From: Actinobacillus succinogenes 130Z
GTDB taxonomy: Bacteria; Pseudomonadota; Gammaproteobacteria; Enterobacterales; Pasteurellaceae
Reading direction: 5' to 3'
Assembly: GCF_000017245.1 (NCBI RefSeq)
Contig: NC_009655.1
Location: 1,674,001 to 1,738,000, forward strand
DNA length: 64,000 nt
Position numbers and translations under genes: made by a program. Shown piece by piece: positions 42,926-51,916 of this stretch (within the stretch, counting starts at the first letter, position 1; each line of letters begins with the position of its first letter). The notes under the pieces were generated by a model, which ran no database searches, had not been told where the DNA came from, and saw only the letters and a program-made list of their open reading frames with translations.

Positions 42926-43658
42926 ACTGTTCAGCTTAACCATTCTCCGCACTTTCTTCCGCTTGGTTAAAAATCTTGCGAAAAGAAAGTGCGGTCGTTT
43001 TTTATTGTATTTTTTTATGACGTTTTTTGCCGTCACACTGCTTTTTCGTTTTGTCCCCATTCCCTTTTCCGCTTACATCGCCCAACAAAAAATCAGCCGT
43101 TTAATGCGACTCGATTTCGATTACGCTGTTCATTACGATTGGGTGAGTCTGGATAATATCTCCCCGAACGTACAACTTGCCGTCATCGCGGCGGAAGATC
43201 AAAGGTTCCCCGTTCACTGGGGCTTCGATTGGTTTGCCATTGAACAGGCCTTTAAACATAATGAAACCTCCAAACGCATCCGCGGCGGTTCCACTATCAG
43301 CCAACAAACTGCCAAAAATCTGTATTTATGGCACGGACAAAGCTGGCTGCGCAAAGGTTTGGAAGTCCCGGTGACACTGTCTTTGGAACTGCTTTGGTCC
43401 AAAAAACGCATTCTTGAGGTATATTTGAATATTGCCGAATTCGGTAACGGTATTTTTGGCGTAGAAGCCGCCAGCCGTTATTATTTTAAAAAGTCGGCTA
43501 AAAACCTGACGTCTTCGGAAGCGGCTTTATTGGTTGCCGTCCTGCCCAATCCTATCGCTTATAAAGTCAAAACGCCCGGTCCGTTGGTAAAACGCAGACA
43601 GGCTTGGATTTTGCGGCAAATGAATGCATTAGGAAAAAGTTATTTAAACCGATTATAG
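42906..43658 (+). CDS. mtgA: Monofunctional biosynthetic peptidoglycan transglycosylase
   Basis: Polymerises lipid II into glycan strands at the inner membrane. The 250-residue protein has one N-terminal membrane helix and the GT51 motifs: AAEDQRFPVHWGFDW with the catalytic Glu, RGGSTISQQTAKNL, and LEVYLNIAEFGNGIFGVEAAS. It starts within the last codons of trpR, which suggests coupled expression. Confidence 0.95.
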   Translation: MPKHSHKLFSLTILRTFFRLVKNLAKRKCGRFLLYFFMTFFAVTLLFRFVPIPFSAYIAQQKISRLMRLDFDYAVHYDWVSLDNISPNVQLAVIAAEDQRFPVHWGFDWFAIEQAFKHNETSKRIRGGSTISQQTAKNLYLWHGQSWLRKGLEVPVTLSLELLWSKKRILEVYLNIAEFGNGIFGVEAASRYYFKKSAKNLTSSEAALLVAVLPNPIAYKVKTPGPLVKRRQAWILRQMNALGKSYLNRL

Positions 43659-43667
43659 AGAAAACGT

Positions 43668-44558
43668 ATGACATTTAACATTAAACCGAAAGGCTGGCAT
43701 TACGCCTTTTTATGTTACGCAACCTGGGGAACATTTCCGCTTTATTGGTATCCGCTTAATCATTCCGCTATGCCGGCGGAGCAAATTTTGGCGCAACGGA
43801 TCGTTTGGTCGGCAGTATTCGCAGTTTTTCTGTTATTCGTGTTCAAGCAAGGCAGAGCCGTACTACATGCATTTAAACAACCGCGTATTTTAGCCGTATT
43901 CCTCACATCGGCATTTCTTATCGCCCTCAACTGGCTGGTTTATCTGTGGGCGATTGTCAATAGGCACGTACTGGACGCCAGCCTCGGCTATTTTATTAAC
44001 CCGCTGTTTAACGTGTTTCTAGGCTGGTTGGTATTTAAAGAAAAACTGAATAAAGCCCAACTTTTGGCGCTCGCTTCAGCAACGGCGGGAATTTTGTGGC
44101 TTGCCGTGCCGGCGGGACAAATTCCGTGGGTGGCATTGCTGCTGGCGGGCAGTTTCGGTTTCTATGCGTTAATCCGCAAGCTGGCGCCGATGGAAGCCTT
44201 AGCCGGTCTGGCTCTGGAAACGCTGCTGCTTTCCCCCTTTGCTTTGGGCTATCTGGCGTTCTGTGCCATGCAGAACAACTTGGTTTTCAGCCAGTTAGAC
44301 AATTTGCAACTGGCGGTTTTACTGGGTTCCGGTGCGGCGACCACCATTCCGTTACTATGGTTTGCCATGGGGGCCCGTCAGATTTCCATGTCCTTACTCG
44401 GCATGTTGCAATATATTTCACCTTCCCTGCAATTCCTCTGCGGTTTCTTATTACTGGGCGAAAAATTATCGACTGAACGGTTAATCGGTTATATTCTGGT
44501 GTGGATAGGCGTCGCGATTTTCTTATGGGCAATGCGGGCAAAAGCTAAACGGACTTAA
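43668..44558 (+). CDS. rarD: RarD, EamA-family (DMT) transporter
   Basis: A 296-residue inner-membrane protein with ten likely helices in two EamA repeats; the N-terminal segment CYATWGTFPLYWYPLNH and TASAGILW-like second repeat fit RarD. Substrate unknown; in E. coli the name derives from chloramphenicol sensitivity. It follows mtgA by 9 bases. Confidence 0.9.
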   Translation: MTFNIKPKGWHYAFLCYATWGTFPLYWYPLNHSAMPAEQILAQRIVWSAVFAVFLLFVFKQGRAVLHAFKQPRILAVFLTSAFLIALNWLVYLWAIVNRHVLDASLGYFINPLFNVFLGWLVFKEKLNKAQLLALASATAGILWLAVPAGQIPWVALLLAGSFGFYALIRKLAPMEALAGLALETLLLSPFALGYLAFCAMQNNLVFSQLDNLQLAVLLGSGAATTIPLLWFAMGARQISMSLLGMLQYISPSLQFLCGFLLLGEKLSTERLIGYILVWIGVAIFLWAMRAKAKRT

Positions 44559-44600
44559 AAGTGCGGTCAAAAATAATTGTATTTTTTATTCTATGAGTTT

Positions 44601-44640
44601 AAAAAAGCGAATGTGACAACATCATCATTCGCTTTATTTT
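44601..44640. terminator. Bidirectional terminator between rarD and modA
   Basis: AAAGCGAATG / CATTCGCTTT is a 10-bp stem with a 12-base loop, A-run on the left and TTTATTTT on the right, between convergent genes. Facing uptake signals (44560 area and 44678 area) flank it. Confidence 0.85.
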
Positions 44641-44683
44641 ATAAAACAAGGGGTTATAAAAACAAGGGAATTTTCGACCGCAC

Positions 44684-45457
44684 TTATTCCGCCTTAAAAC
44701 CGTATTTTTCCCAAACAGCTTTGGATTCCGGCGATGTCATATATTGGAAAAAAGCCCGACTTTCCGCATTATCATGCCCTTTCACCATCGCCGTCGGATA
44801 TTCCACCGGCGGGTGAGATTGCGCAGGAAACGTCGCAACGATTTTCACTTTTTGACTGGCTGCTGCATCGGTGGCATACACTACACCTAACGGACTTTCT
44901 CCTTTTTCCACCAATAACAACGCCTTGCGTACGTTATCCGCCCGGGCTAATTTTTTATTAACGTCATCCCATTGATTTAAATAAGTGAATGCCGCTTTGG
45001 CATATAGTCCCGCCGGCACATGATCGGGATCGCCTACCGCTAAATATGAATCTTTCAATGCCTGCTGCCATTGTTTATCGGTTAAATTGACAGTCGTCAG
45101 CTTGCTGTCTGCGGGCGCAATCATCACTAAACGGTTAGCGACCAGATTAGTACGGGTTTGCGGCTCAATCGCCTGTTTCTGTACCAGAAAATCCATCCAT
45201 TTTTGATCCGCCGAGACAAAAATATCCGCCGGCGCCCCCTCGTTAATTTGACGCGCCAAGACGGAAGAGGATGCGAAAGAAAACACGATTTCTTCCTGCG
45301 GATTCGCTTTTTTATACCCATCCGCCACTTCCTGTAAGGCATTTGTCATGGATGCGGCGGCAAATACCGTAACTTTAGCTTCCGCACTCATGACAAATAA
45401 AGAACAACCGATTAACAAAGTAAGATTTTTTAACTTACCTTTCAGTTTTGACTGCAT
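44684..45457 (-). CDS. modA: ModA molybdate-binding periplasmic protein
   Basis: Receptor of the molybdate ABC importer. The 257-residue protein has a signal peptide ending SAEA|KV, and the ligand-binding motifs VFAAASMTNAL and SFASSSVLARQINEGAPADIFVSAD. Unusually, modB and modC do not follow; the next gene is convergent rarD. Molybdate would feed the Mo cofactor of the DMSO-type reductases in this window. Confidence 0.94.
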   Translation of the reverse strand: MQSKLKGKLKNLTLLIGCSLFVMSAEAKVTVFAAASMTNALQEVADGYKKANPQEEIVFSFASSSVLARQINEGAPADIFVSADQKWMDFLVQKQAIEPQTRTNLVANRLVMIAPADSKLTTVNLTDKQWQQALKDSYLAVGDPDHVPAGLYAKAAFTYLNQWDDVNKKLARADNVRKALLLVEKGESPLGVVYATDAAASQKVKIVATFPAQSHPPVEYPTAMVKGHDNAESRAFFQYMTSPESKAVWEKYGFKAE

Positions 45458-45479
45458 AATTTTTTTGCTCCTTTCATGC

Positions 45480-45517
45480 GTTATATAATTTAAGATATAT
45501 GTAATAAATTATATAAC
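45480..45517. promoter_or_regulatory. ModE-type operator palindrome between modA and modE
   Basis: GTTATATAATTT (45480-45491) and AAATTATATAAC (45506-45517) are a perfect 12-bp inverted repeat. With the preceding C it begins CGTTATATA, the ModE half-site. It overlaps the region where both divergent promoters should be. Confidence 0.75.
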
Positions 45518-45594
45518 TTAACTATAAATAAAAGCTATAAAAAAATGCGGATTACCCGTAAAATAATCCCATTCAAATACTGACGGGATGACGC

Positions 45595-46365
45595 ATGCTC
45601 AATACGGAAATTCTTCTTACCATCAAATTGCAGCAACAACTTTTTGTGGACCCCAAAAGAATTCGCCTGCTGAAGGAAATTCGACAATGCGGTTCCATTA
45701 ACCAAGCTGCAAAAAACGCCCGTGTAAGTTACAAAAGTGCATGGGATCATTTAGCGGCAATGAATGAAATCAGCCCGAAACCGCTGTTGGAGCGCAACAC
45801 CGGCGGTCGTCACGGCGGCGGCACCAATTTAACCGCTTACGCCGAACGATTACTGCAGCTTTATGATTTACTGGAAAAAACGCAGAAAAAAGCATTTACC
45901 GTTCTGCAAGACGAAACCGTTCCGCTGGACAGCCTGTTGTCAGCCTTCGCCAAATTTTCCCTGCAAAGCAGTGCCCGCAATCAATTTACAGGACGTGTAA
46001 TATCTCTGCAAACGAGCGATTTACATTGTCTGGCGGACATTCAAATAGAAGGAATCCAGCAGCCGATTTCGGTTTCTATTACCGCTAAAAGTGCGGTTCG
46101 TTTACAACTCGCTTTACACAAAGAAGTGATGCTGATGATTAAAGCGCCTTGGATTCAGCTATCGGCGGTTACGCCGCAAAATACTCCTGCAAATCTGCTG
46201 GCCGGCACTATTACATCCGTACAAAATATCGGTAACGAAAACGAAATTCTGTTAACCGTCGGTGAAACGGAATGGGCGACTACGGTAAAAAATAATCGTT
46301 ACCGCGTGGGCGATAAAATATGGATGACGATCGCCCCCGAACAAATTATTCTGGCGACACTTTAA
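45595..46365 (+). CDS. modE: ModE molybdate-responsive regulator
   Basis: ModE-Mo represses molybdate uptake genes and can activate molybdoenzyme operons. The 256-residue protein has an N-terminal winged helix (KEIRQCGSINQAAKNARVSYKSAWDHL) with the TGGRHGGG wing and two MOP (TOBE) domains, beginning SARNQFTGRV and NTPANLLAGTI. It faces modA. Confidence 0.94.
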   Translation: MLNTEILLTIKLQQQLFVDPKRIRLLKEIRQCGSINQAAKNARVSYKSAWDHLAAMNEISPKPLLERNTGGRHGGGTNLTAYAERLLQLYDLLEKTQKKAFTVLQDETVPLDSLLSAFAKFSLQSSARNQFTGRVISLQTSDLHCLADIQIEGIQQPISVSITAKSAVRLQLALHKEVMLMIKAPWIQLSAVTPQNTPANLLAGTITSVQNIGNENEILLTVGETEWATTVKNNRYRVGDKIWMTIAPEQIILATL

Positions 46366-46376
46366 ATCAATTGACT

Positions 46377-46799
46377 ATGCGAATCTGGAAAAAACTTTTT
46401 ACTCTTGAACAACTTAATCGACTCAGCCGAAATTGTGCCGTTTCCCATCTCGGTATTCGGTTTACCGCTTTCGGCGACGATTGGCTGGAAGCCGCCATGC
46501 CTGTAGACCGACGCACAACTCAACCATTCGGTTTATTGCACGGTGGAATTTCTGCCGCATTGGCAGAAACCGTCGGTTCTATGGCAGGTTGGTTATGCGC
46601 GGATGACAATCAGACGGCAGCGGGCATTGAAATCAATGCCAGTCATTTACGCCCGGTAAAATCCGGCGAAATTACCGCACGCGCCACCCCGGTCCGTTTA
46701 GGTCAAACTTTACAGGTTTGGGATATTCATCTCCGCGATCAGCAGGATAAACTTTGTTGCGTATCGCGTTTAACGCTTTCGGTGGTGCAACATGGCTGA
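46377..46799 (+). CDS. Hotdog-fold thioesterase (EntH/MenI-like)
   Basis: Acyl-CoA thioesterase of 140 residues, PaaI/YbdB type. ATG 46377 is chosen because the longer frame overlaps modE. Core motif HGGISAALAETVGSMAG and the substrate-site VDRRTTQPFGLLHGG. It resembles Haemophilus HI1161 and may act on DHNA-CoA in menaquinone synthesis or remove mis-loaded acyl groups. It overlaps hemH by 8 bases. Confidence 0.88.
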   Translation: MRIWKKLFTLEQLNRLSRNCAVSHLGIRFTAFGDDWLEAAMPVDRRTTQPFGLLHGGISAALAETVGSMAGWLCADDNQTAAGIEINASHLRPVKSGEITARATPVRLGQTLQVWDIHLRDQQDKLCCVSRLTLSVVQHG

Positions 46800-47766
46800 T
46801 TTAACCAATACAAAACTCGGCGTTCTGCTGATTAATCTGGGAACGCCGGACGAACCGACTCCCAAAGCCATTTCCCGTTATCTGGAACAGTTTTTAACGG
46901 ATCCGCGGATTATCGATTTAGCGCGCTGGAAATGGCTACCGCTGCTGAAAGGCATTATTTTGCCCTCACGTTCCCGCCGAATCAGCCATAATTATCAGTC
47001 CGTCTGGACGGAACAAGGTTCCCCCCTGCTGGCTTATTCCAAAGGACAAAAAACCGCACTACAAGCCCGTTTACAGACATTAGGAATCGATGCGCAAGTG
47101 GAAATCGGCATGACTTACGGCAACCCGAGCGTTCAACAAGCCCTCGAAAATCTGTTAAATGCCCGTGTCGAACGGATTGTGGCTCTGCCGCTTTATCCGC
47201 AGTACAGCAGCACCACCACGGCAGCGGCATTCGACGCTTTCGCCCGCGCCCTGCAAAGCACCCGCAAAATGCTGCCATTTTCCTTTATTCATTCTTATCA
47301 TTTGGATGAAAATTACATCAACTCGTTAACCGAGAGCATTAAAGTGCGGTTAAAAAATGATGAGTTTTTATTGTTTTCTTATCACGGCATTCCGCTGCGT
47401 TATGAACAGGAGGGTGACGATTACCGTGAATACTGCCGCCAAACCACCCTTGCCGTAGCGGATAAACTCGGTTTGCTGGAAACGCAATGGGGCATGGTAT
47501 TTCAATCCCGTTTCGGACGGGAAGAATGGTTACAACCCTATGCCGATCATTTTCTGCAAAATGCGGCGGCACAAGGCATTGAAAAAATCGCCGTCATCAG
47601 CCCGGGATTTGCCTGCGATTGTCTGGAAACCTTGGAAGAAATTGCCGAAACCAACCGGGATCTGTTTCTGGCGAACGGCGGGAAACGTTACCATTACATT
47701 CCCGCACTAAACGATAGCCCGGAACATATCGAAATGATGGCGCAATTAATTATACGACAAAGTTAA
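46792..47766 (+). CDS. hemH: Ferrochelatase
   Basis: Inserts Fe2+ into protoporphyrin IX, last step of haem synthesis. The 324-residue protein has the opening GVLLINLGTPDEPTP, the catalytic His region LFSYHGIPLRY and the SPGFACDCLETLEEI metal-site segment. Coupled to the thioesterase gene upstream. Confidence 0.96.
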   Translation: MADLTNTKLGVLLINLGTPDEPTPKAISRYLEQFLTDPRIIDLARWKWLPLLKGIILPSRSRRISHNYQSVWTEQGSPLLAYSKGQKTALQARLQTLGIDAQVEIGMTYGNPSVQQALENLLNARVERIVALPLYPQYSSTTTAAAFDAFARALQSTRKMLPFSFIHSYHLDENYINSLTESIKVRLKNDEFLLFSYHGIPLRYEQEGDDYREYCRQTTLAVADKLGLLETQWGMVFQSRFGREEWLQPYADHFLQNAAAQGIEKIAVISPGFACDCLETLEEIAETNRDLFLANGGKRYHYIPALNDSPEHIEMMAQLIIRQS

Positions 47767-47782
47767 TTCGTATCAGACACAC

Positions 47783-47814
47783 AAAAAGTGCGGTCATTTT
47801 TGACCGCACTTTTT
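47783..47814. terminator. Perfect bidirectional uptake-signal terminator after hemH
   Basis: AAAAAGTGCGGTCA and TGACCGCACTTTTT form a 14-bp perfect stem with a TTTT loop between convergent genes. Confidence 0.95.
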
Positions 47815-47836
47815 ACTATTGTCTTACAAAATGCCG

Positions 47837-48376
47837 CTATAACAACAGCGCAGATCCCCATTTGATAATATCGAAGAAGAACCGGTTTTCTTCGGTGGCT
47901 ATATTTCTGCCGTCCGCCTTTTTCTCATCCACCATGCCGGAAACATGCTGTCCTTTTACCACCGCCAAATCTTCCCGCGCTTTGGTTTGCAGGATTTTAC
48001 ACGGAGCCGGTTCCATCGCCTCTACCGGTGATTTGGATTTATATTTTTTAAACTGATAAGTTGCATAATCCATGGATTTTTTATCATTTTGAATCATTTT
48101 TACGTGATCTTCGCCGATAATGTCTTCCAACGGATAGAAAAAAACGTATTGAGAATAAATGTAGCTATCCTCTTTTTGAAAATGTTCATACTGAATTCGG
48201 GTCAGATGCGGATAAATGCATTGTTCCGCCTGTTTCGCGGCAAACGCCCATTTTTGCGCATCCGCGTCGGATAATTCATAAGCCGCACCCGCATATTCCG
48301 CCGGAATCGTGGATTGCGTCGTCCCGCAGCCTAACATCGCCAGCACTGCCGCCGACAAGATAATTTTTTTAAACAC
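47837..48376 (-). CDS. Small lipoprotein, function unknown
   Basis: A 179-residue protein read from a GTG start (GGAA upstream). The N-terminus has a lipobox (VLAMLGCGTT), so Cys17 should be lipidated. The mature part has no motif I recognise; CIYPHLTRIQYEHF and a C-terminal FFFDIIKWGSALLL hydrophobic stretch are visible. Similar short lipoproteins occur in the family. It is a single-gene unit between hemH and sucD. Confidence 0.7.
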   Translation of the reverse strand: MFKKIILSAAVLAMLGCGTTQSTIPAEYAGAAYELSDADAQKWAFAAKQAEQCIYPHLTRIQYEHFQKEDSYIYSQYVFFYPLEDIIGEDHVKMIQNDKKSMDYATYQFKKYKSKSPVEAMEPAPCKILQTKAREDLAVVKGQHVSGMVDEKKADGRNIATEENRFFFDIIKWGSALLL

Positions 48377-48449
48377 GACTACATTCCTTCATTCAAAAAA
48401 TCATTGTGTTATTTTAGACAGAAAATTTACTTCGTCAACGTATCCGTAA

Positions 48450-48477
48450 AAAGTGCAGCTAAAATTGACCGCACTTT
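48450..48477 (-). terminator. Imperfect uptake-signal terminator after sucD
   Basis: AAAGTGCAGCT faces GACCGCACTTT (48467-48477); the left arm has drifted from the uptake-signal core. An A-run at 48448-48452 gives T residues on the minus strand. Confidence 0.6.
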
Positions 48478-48484
48478 CAGAAAA

Positions 48485-49354
48485 CTAACCTAAAATATTT
48501 CTCAATGCCGAACCTATATCCGCCAGACTTTGTACCGTAGTGACACCGGCTTCCTGCAGCGCTTTGATTTTTTCCGCCGCGGTACCTTTGCCGCCGCTGA
48601 TGATGGCGCCGGCGTGTCCCATGCGTTTGCCTTTCGGTGCGGTAATGCCGGCAATGTAGCTGACCACCGGTTTGGTTATATGGTGTTTGATAAAATCTGC
48701 CGCTTCTTCTTCCGCCGAGCCGCCGATTTCGCCGATCATCACGATGGCTTCGGTTTCCGGGTCGTCTTCGAAACGTTGTAGAATTTCAATAAAACTCGAA
48801 CCGGGGATCGGATCGCCGCCGATGCCCACGCAGGTAGATTGTCCGAATCCTTCATCCGTCGTTTGTTTCACCGCTTCATAAGTCAGCGTACCGGAACGGG
48901 ATACGATGCCGACACATCCTTTTTTGTGAATATTCGCCGGCATAATGCCGATTTTGCATTCTTCCGGGGTAATTACGCCGGGACAGTTCGGCCCAATCAT
49001 CACCACACCGGTTTCATCCAATTTTTCTTTCACTTGCAGCATATCCAAAGTAGGAATACCTTCGGTAATGCAGACAATCAACCGGATGCCGGCGTCAATC
49101 GCTTCCAGAATGGCGTCCTTACAGAACGGTGCCGGCACATAAATCACGCTGGCGGTGGCTCCGGTTTTTTGCACCGCTTCGCGTACCGTATCAAACACCG
49201 GCAATCCCAAATGCGTCGTACCGCCTTTACCCGGACTGGTACCGCCCACTAATTTCGTGCCGTATGCCAATGCCTGTTCGCTGTGGAAGGTGCCTTGTCC
49301 GCCGGTGAATCCCTGGCAGATCACTTTAGTGTTTTTATTAATTAAAATTGACAT
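48485..49354 (-). CDS. sucD: Succinyl-CoA synthetase alpha subunit
   Basis: Forms ATP or GTP from succinyl-CoA with SucC. The 289 residues include the CoA-binding GFTGGQGTFHSEQA, GGTSPGKGG, and the phosphohistidine loop GHAGAIISGGKGTA. Directly follows sucC by 11 bases. Confidence 0.97.
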   Translation of the reverse strand: MSILINKNTKVICQGFTGGQGTFHSEQALAYGTKLVGGTSPGKGGTTHLGLPVFDTVREAVQKTGATASVIYVPAPFCKDAILEAIDAGIRLIVCITEGIPTLDMLQVKEKLDETGVVMIGPNCPGVITPEECKIGIMPANIHKKGCVGIVSRSGTLTYEAVKQTTDEGFGQSTCVGIGGDPIPGSSFIEILQRFEDDPETEAIVMIGEIGGSAEEEAADFIKHHITKPVVSYIAGITAPKGKRMGHAGAIISGGKGTAAEKIKALQEAGVTTVQSLADIGSALRNILG

Positions 49355-49365
49355 GCCGTGCTCTC

Positions 49366-50526
49366 CTATTTTGCTGCGTTCACAGCCTGAACAGCTGCAT
49401 CTTTTAAGCTTTCTGCGGCAATAATGTTAAGTCCGCTTTGAGCCAAAATTTCCCGTCCGCGTTCGGCGTTATTACCTTCCAAGCGCACCACCACCGGCAC
49501 GGTAACGCCCACTTCATTGACTGCCGCCACAATACCTTCGGCGATAAGATCGCAACGCACAATGCCGCCAAAAATATTCACCAAAATGGCTTTTACATTG
49601 GTGTCGGAAAGAATGATTTTGAACGCGCCCGCCACCCGTTCTTTGGTAGCGCTGCCGCCTACGTCAAGAAAGTTTGCCGGCAATCCTCCCTGCAGTTTTA
49701 TGATGTCCATAGTACCCATAGCCAAACCTGCGCCGTTCACCATGCAACCGATATTGCCGTCCAACGCCACATAATTTAGCCCCAAGGCTTCCGCTTCCGC
49801 TTCGCGCGGATCTTCCTGACTCGGATCCTGCAAGGATTTCAAATCGGCATGGCGATATAAGGCGTTACCGTCCACCACAATTTTGGCATCCAGACAATGC
49901 AGATCGTCATTTTGCAAAATCACCAACGGATTGATTTCCACCAAACTCAAATCTTTTTCGCTGAACATTTTGCTCAACCGGCAGAAAATATGGGCAAATT
50001 GATGGATTTGTTTACCGGTCAACCCTAATTTACAGGCCAGTTCGCGCCCCTGAAAAGGTTGTGCGCCCATGAACGGGTCTATCGCTACTTTATGCAGTAA
50101 ATGCGGTGTTTTTTCCGCGACTTCTTCGATATTTACGCCGCCTTCCGTTGACGCCATAAATACGATACGGCGGTTGGCGCGATCAATCACCATTCCCACA
50201 TACAATTCTTTTTTTACTGCGGCGCAGGCCTCCAGATAAATGGTATTCACCGGCTGACCCTGAGCATCCGTTTGCAATGTCACCAAGCGTTTACCTAAAA
50301 ACCGTTCAAAAAACGACCGCACTTCCGCTTCGGAACTCACCACTTTTACGCCGCCCGCTTTGCCGCGACCTCCGGCATATACCTGACATTTCGCCACCCA
50401 TTGGTCGCCGCCCAGTTTTTCAATCGCTTTCAATGCCTGCTCCACCGTTTCGCACGGATAACCTTTGCTGACGGGCAAATCGTACTGCGCAAAAATTTGT
50501 TTTGATTGGTATTCGTGTAGATTCAT
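49366..50526 (-). CDS. sucC: Succinyl-CoA synthetase beta subunit
   Basis: ATP-grasp subunit of 386 residues. MNLHEYQSKQIFAQYDLPVSKGYPC opening, grasp loop AGGRGKAGGVKVV and the subunit-interface NIFGGIVRCD are all present. It is 188 bases from sucB, with a terminator between, so sucCD may be transcribed separately. Confidence 0.97.
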   Translation of the reverse strand: MNLHEYQSKQIFAQYDLPVSKGYPCETVEQALKAIEKLGGDQWVAKCQVYAGGRGKAGGVKVVSSEAEVRSFFERFLGKRLVTLQTDAQGQPVNTIYLEACAAVKKELYVGMVIDRANRRIVFMASTEGGVNIEEVAEKTPHLLHKVAIDPFMGAQPFQGRELACKLGLTGKQIHQFAHIFCRLSKMFSEKDLSLVEINPLVILQNDDLHCLDAKIVVDGNALYRHADLKSLQDPSQEDPREAEAEALGLNYVALDGNIGCMVNGAGLAMGTMDIIKLQGGLPANFLDVGGSATKERVAGAFKIILSDTNVKAILVNIFGGIVRCDLIAEGIVAAVNEVGVTVPVVVRLEGNNAERGREILAQSGLNIIAAESLKDAAVQAVNAAK

Positions 50527-50670
50527 GTTTTACCCTTTTTAAATTTCATGGCGGTATTCTACACGGTAGTACGTTTTTTTTTAAGGGAAAAACGGGAATT
50601 AACCATTTGTTTTTTCATTAAAATTGTTTTTATCAATATCGTAATGAAAAGAAAAAGTTGAAAAAACGGC

Positions 50671-50698
50671 AAAAAATAACCGCACGTTAAGTGCGGTT
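50671..50698 (-). terminator. Terminator between sucB and sucC
   Basis: AACCGCAC / GTGCGGTT is an 8-bp stem with a 5-base loop; an A-run at 50671-50676 gives a T-run on the minus strand. It falls 17 bases after the sucB stop. Confidence 0.8.
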
Positions 50699-50714
50699 GA
50701 GCGTTAATCGTGGG

Positions 50715-51893
50715 TTAAATTTCCAATAACAGTCTGGTCGGATCCTCCAGCAAATCTTTAATGGTGACCAGAAATCGAACGCTGTCTTTGCCGTCGATTA
50801 AGCGGTGATCATAAGATAATGCCAAATACATCATCGGGCGAATCACTACTTGGCCGTCTACTGCAACCGGACGGTCTTTAATAGTGTGCATGCCCAAAAT
50901 AGCGCTTTGCGGCGGATTGATAATCGGGGTGGACATTAACGAACCGAATACCCCGCCGTTGGTAATAGTGAAATTGCCGCCGGTTAAGTCTTCCACCGTG
51001 AGTTTGCCGTCGCGACCTTTTTCCGCCAACACTTTGATTTGTTTCTCTATATCCGCCATACTCATTTTATCGCAATCGCGCAACACCGGCGTCACCAAGC
51101 CGCGCGGGGTGGAAACGGCGATACTGATATCGAAATAATTGTGATACAGAATATCGTCGCCGTCGATGGTAGCATTGATAACCGGATAACGTTTCAAGGC
51201 TTCTACCACGGCTTTCACGTAGAAAGACATAAATCCGAGGCGCACATCATGCTGTTTTTCAAATTTTTCACCGTACTTTTTGCGCAACTGCATAATCGGC
51301 TGCATATCCACCTCATTAAAGGTAGTCAGCATTGCCGTGGTATTTTTCACTTCCAATAACCGTTCGGCGATGCGTTTACGCAGACGCGTCATCGGCACGC
51401 GCTGCTCATCGCGAAATTCCGCTGAGTTTTTGACCGCAGTTTGGGCTGATTGCGCTTCTTTATCCGCCAAAGCCTGCGCTACGTCTTCACGCGTGATACG
51501 ACCGTGTTTGCCGGAACCGGAAATATCCTGCGGATTTAAATCGTGTTCGCCCACCAAACGGCGCACGGAAGGTCCGAGCGAATCATGATGATCCGGTGCC
51601 GGACGGGATTCGGTTTGTAACGGTTGGGCAGAAACCGGTGCTACCACGGTTTCGCCTTTTGCTACACGCCCTAATAGTTGTTTGCTGACAACCGTCGCAC
51701 CTTCCGGCTGGTCAATGCTTTCCAGTACGCCGCTGTCCAACGCCGGCACTTCCAACACCACTTTATCCGTTTCCACTTCCACGAGAATGTCATCGCGTTT
51801 AATGTCGTCGCCTACCGCTTTATGCCATTTCACTACCGTCGCATCGGCAACGGACTCGGGTAAATCGGGCGTGATAATATCAAAATGGCTCAT
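50715..51893 (-). CDS. sucB: Dihydrolipoamide succinyltransferase (2-oxoglutarate dehydrogenase E2)
   Basis: E2 core of the 2-oxoglutarate dehydrogenase complex. Start at ATG 51893 (AAGGA upstream) rather than the in-frame ATG 15 bases earlier; 392 residues. One lipoyl domain with Lys in EVETDKVVLEVPA, a peripheral-subunit-binding domain (SVRRLVGEHDLNPQDISGSGKHGRI region), and the acyltransferase core ending SYDHRLIDGKDSVRFL with the catalytic His and Asp. Confidence 0.96.
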   Translation of the reverse strand: MSHFDIITPDLPESVADATVVKWHKAVGDDIKRDDILVEVETDKVVLEVPALDSGVLESIDQPEGATVVSKQLLGRVAKGETVVAPVSAQPLQTESRPAPDHHDSLGPSVRRLVGEHDLNPQDISGSGKHGRITREDVAQALADKEAQSAQTAVKNSAEFRDEQRVPMTRLRKRIAERLLEVKNTTAMLTTFNEVDMQPIMQLRKKYGEKFEKQHDVRLGFMSFYVKAVVEALKRYPVINATIDGDDILYHNYFDISIAVSTPRGLVTPVLRDCDKMSMADIEKQIKVLAEKGRDGKLTVEDLTGGNFTITNGGVFGSLMSTPIINPPQSAILGMHTIKDRPVAVDGQVVIRPMMYLALSYDHRLIDGKDSVRFLVTIKDLLEDPTRLLLEI

Positions 51894-51916
51894 GTCATAT
51901 TCCTTCATTCAATTCG

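Noticed and set aside
47837..48376. Assigning the lipoprotein next to sucD to a known outer-membrane function
   Set aside because: Only the lipobox is recognisable; nothing supports a specific function.
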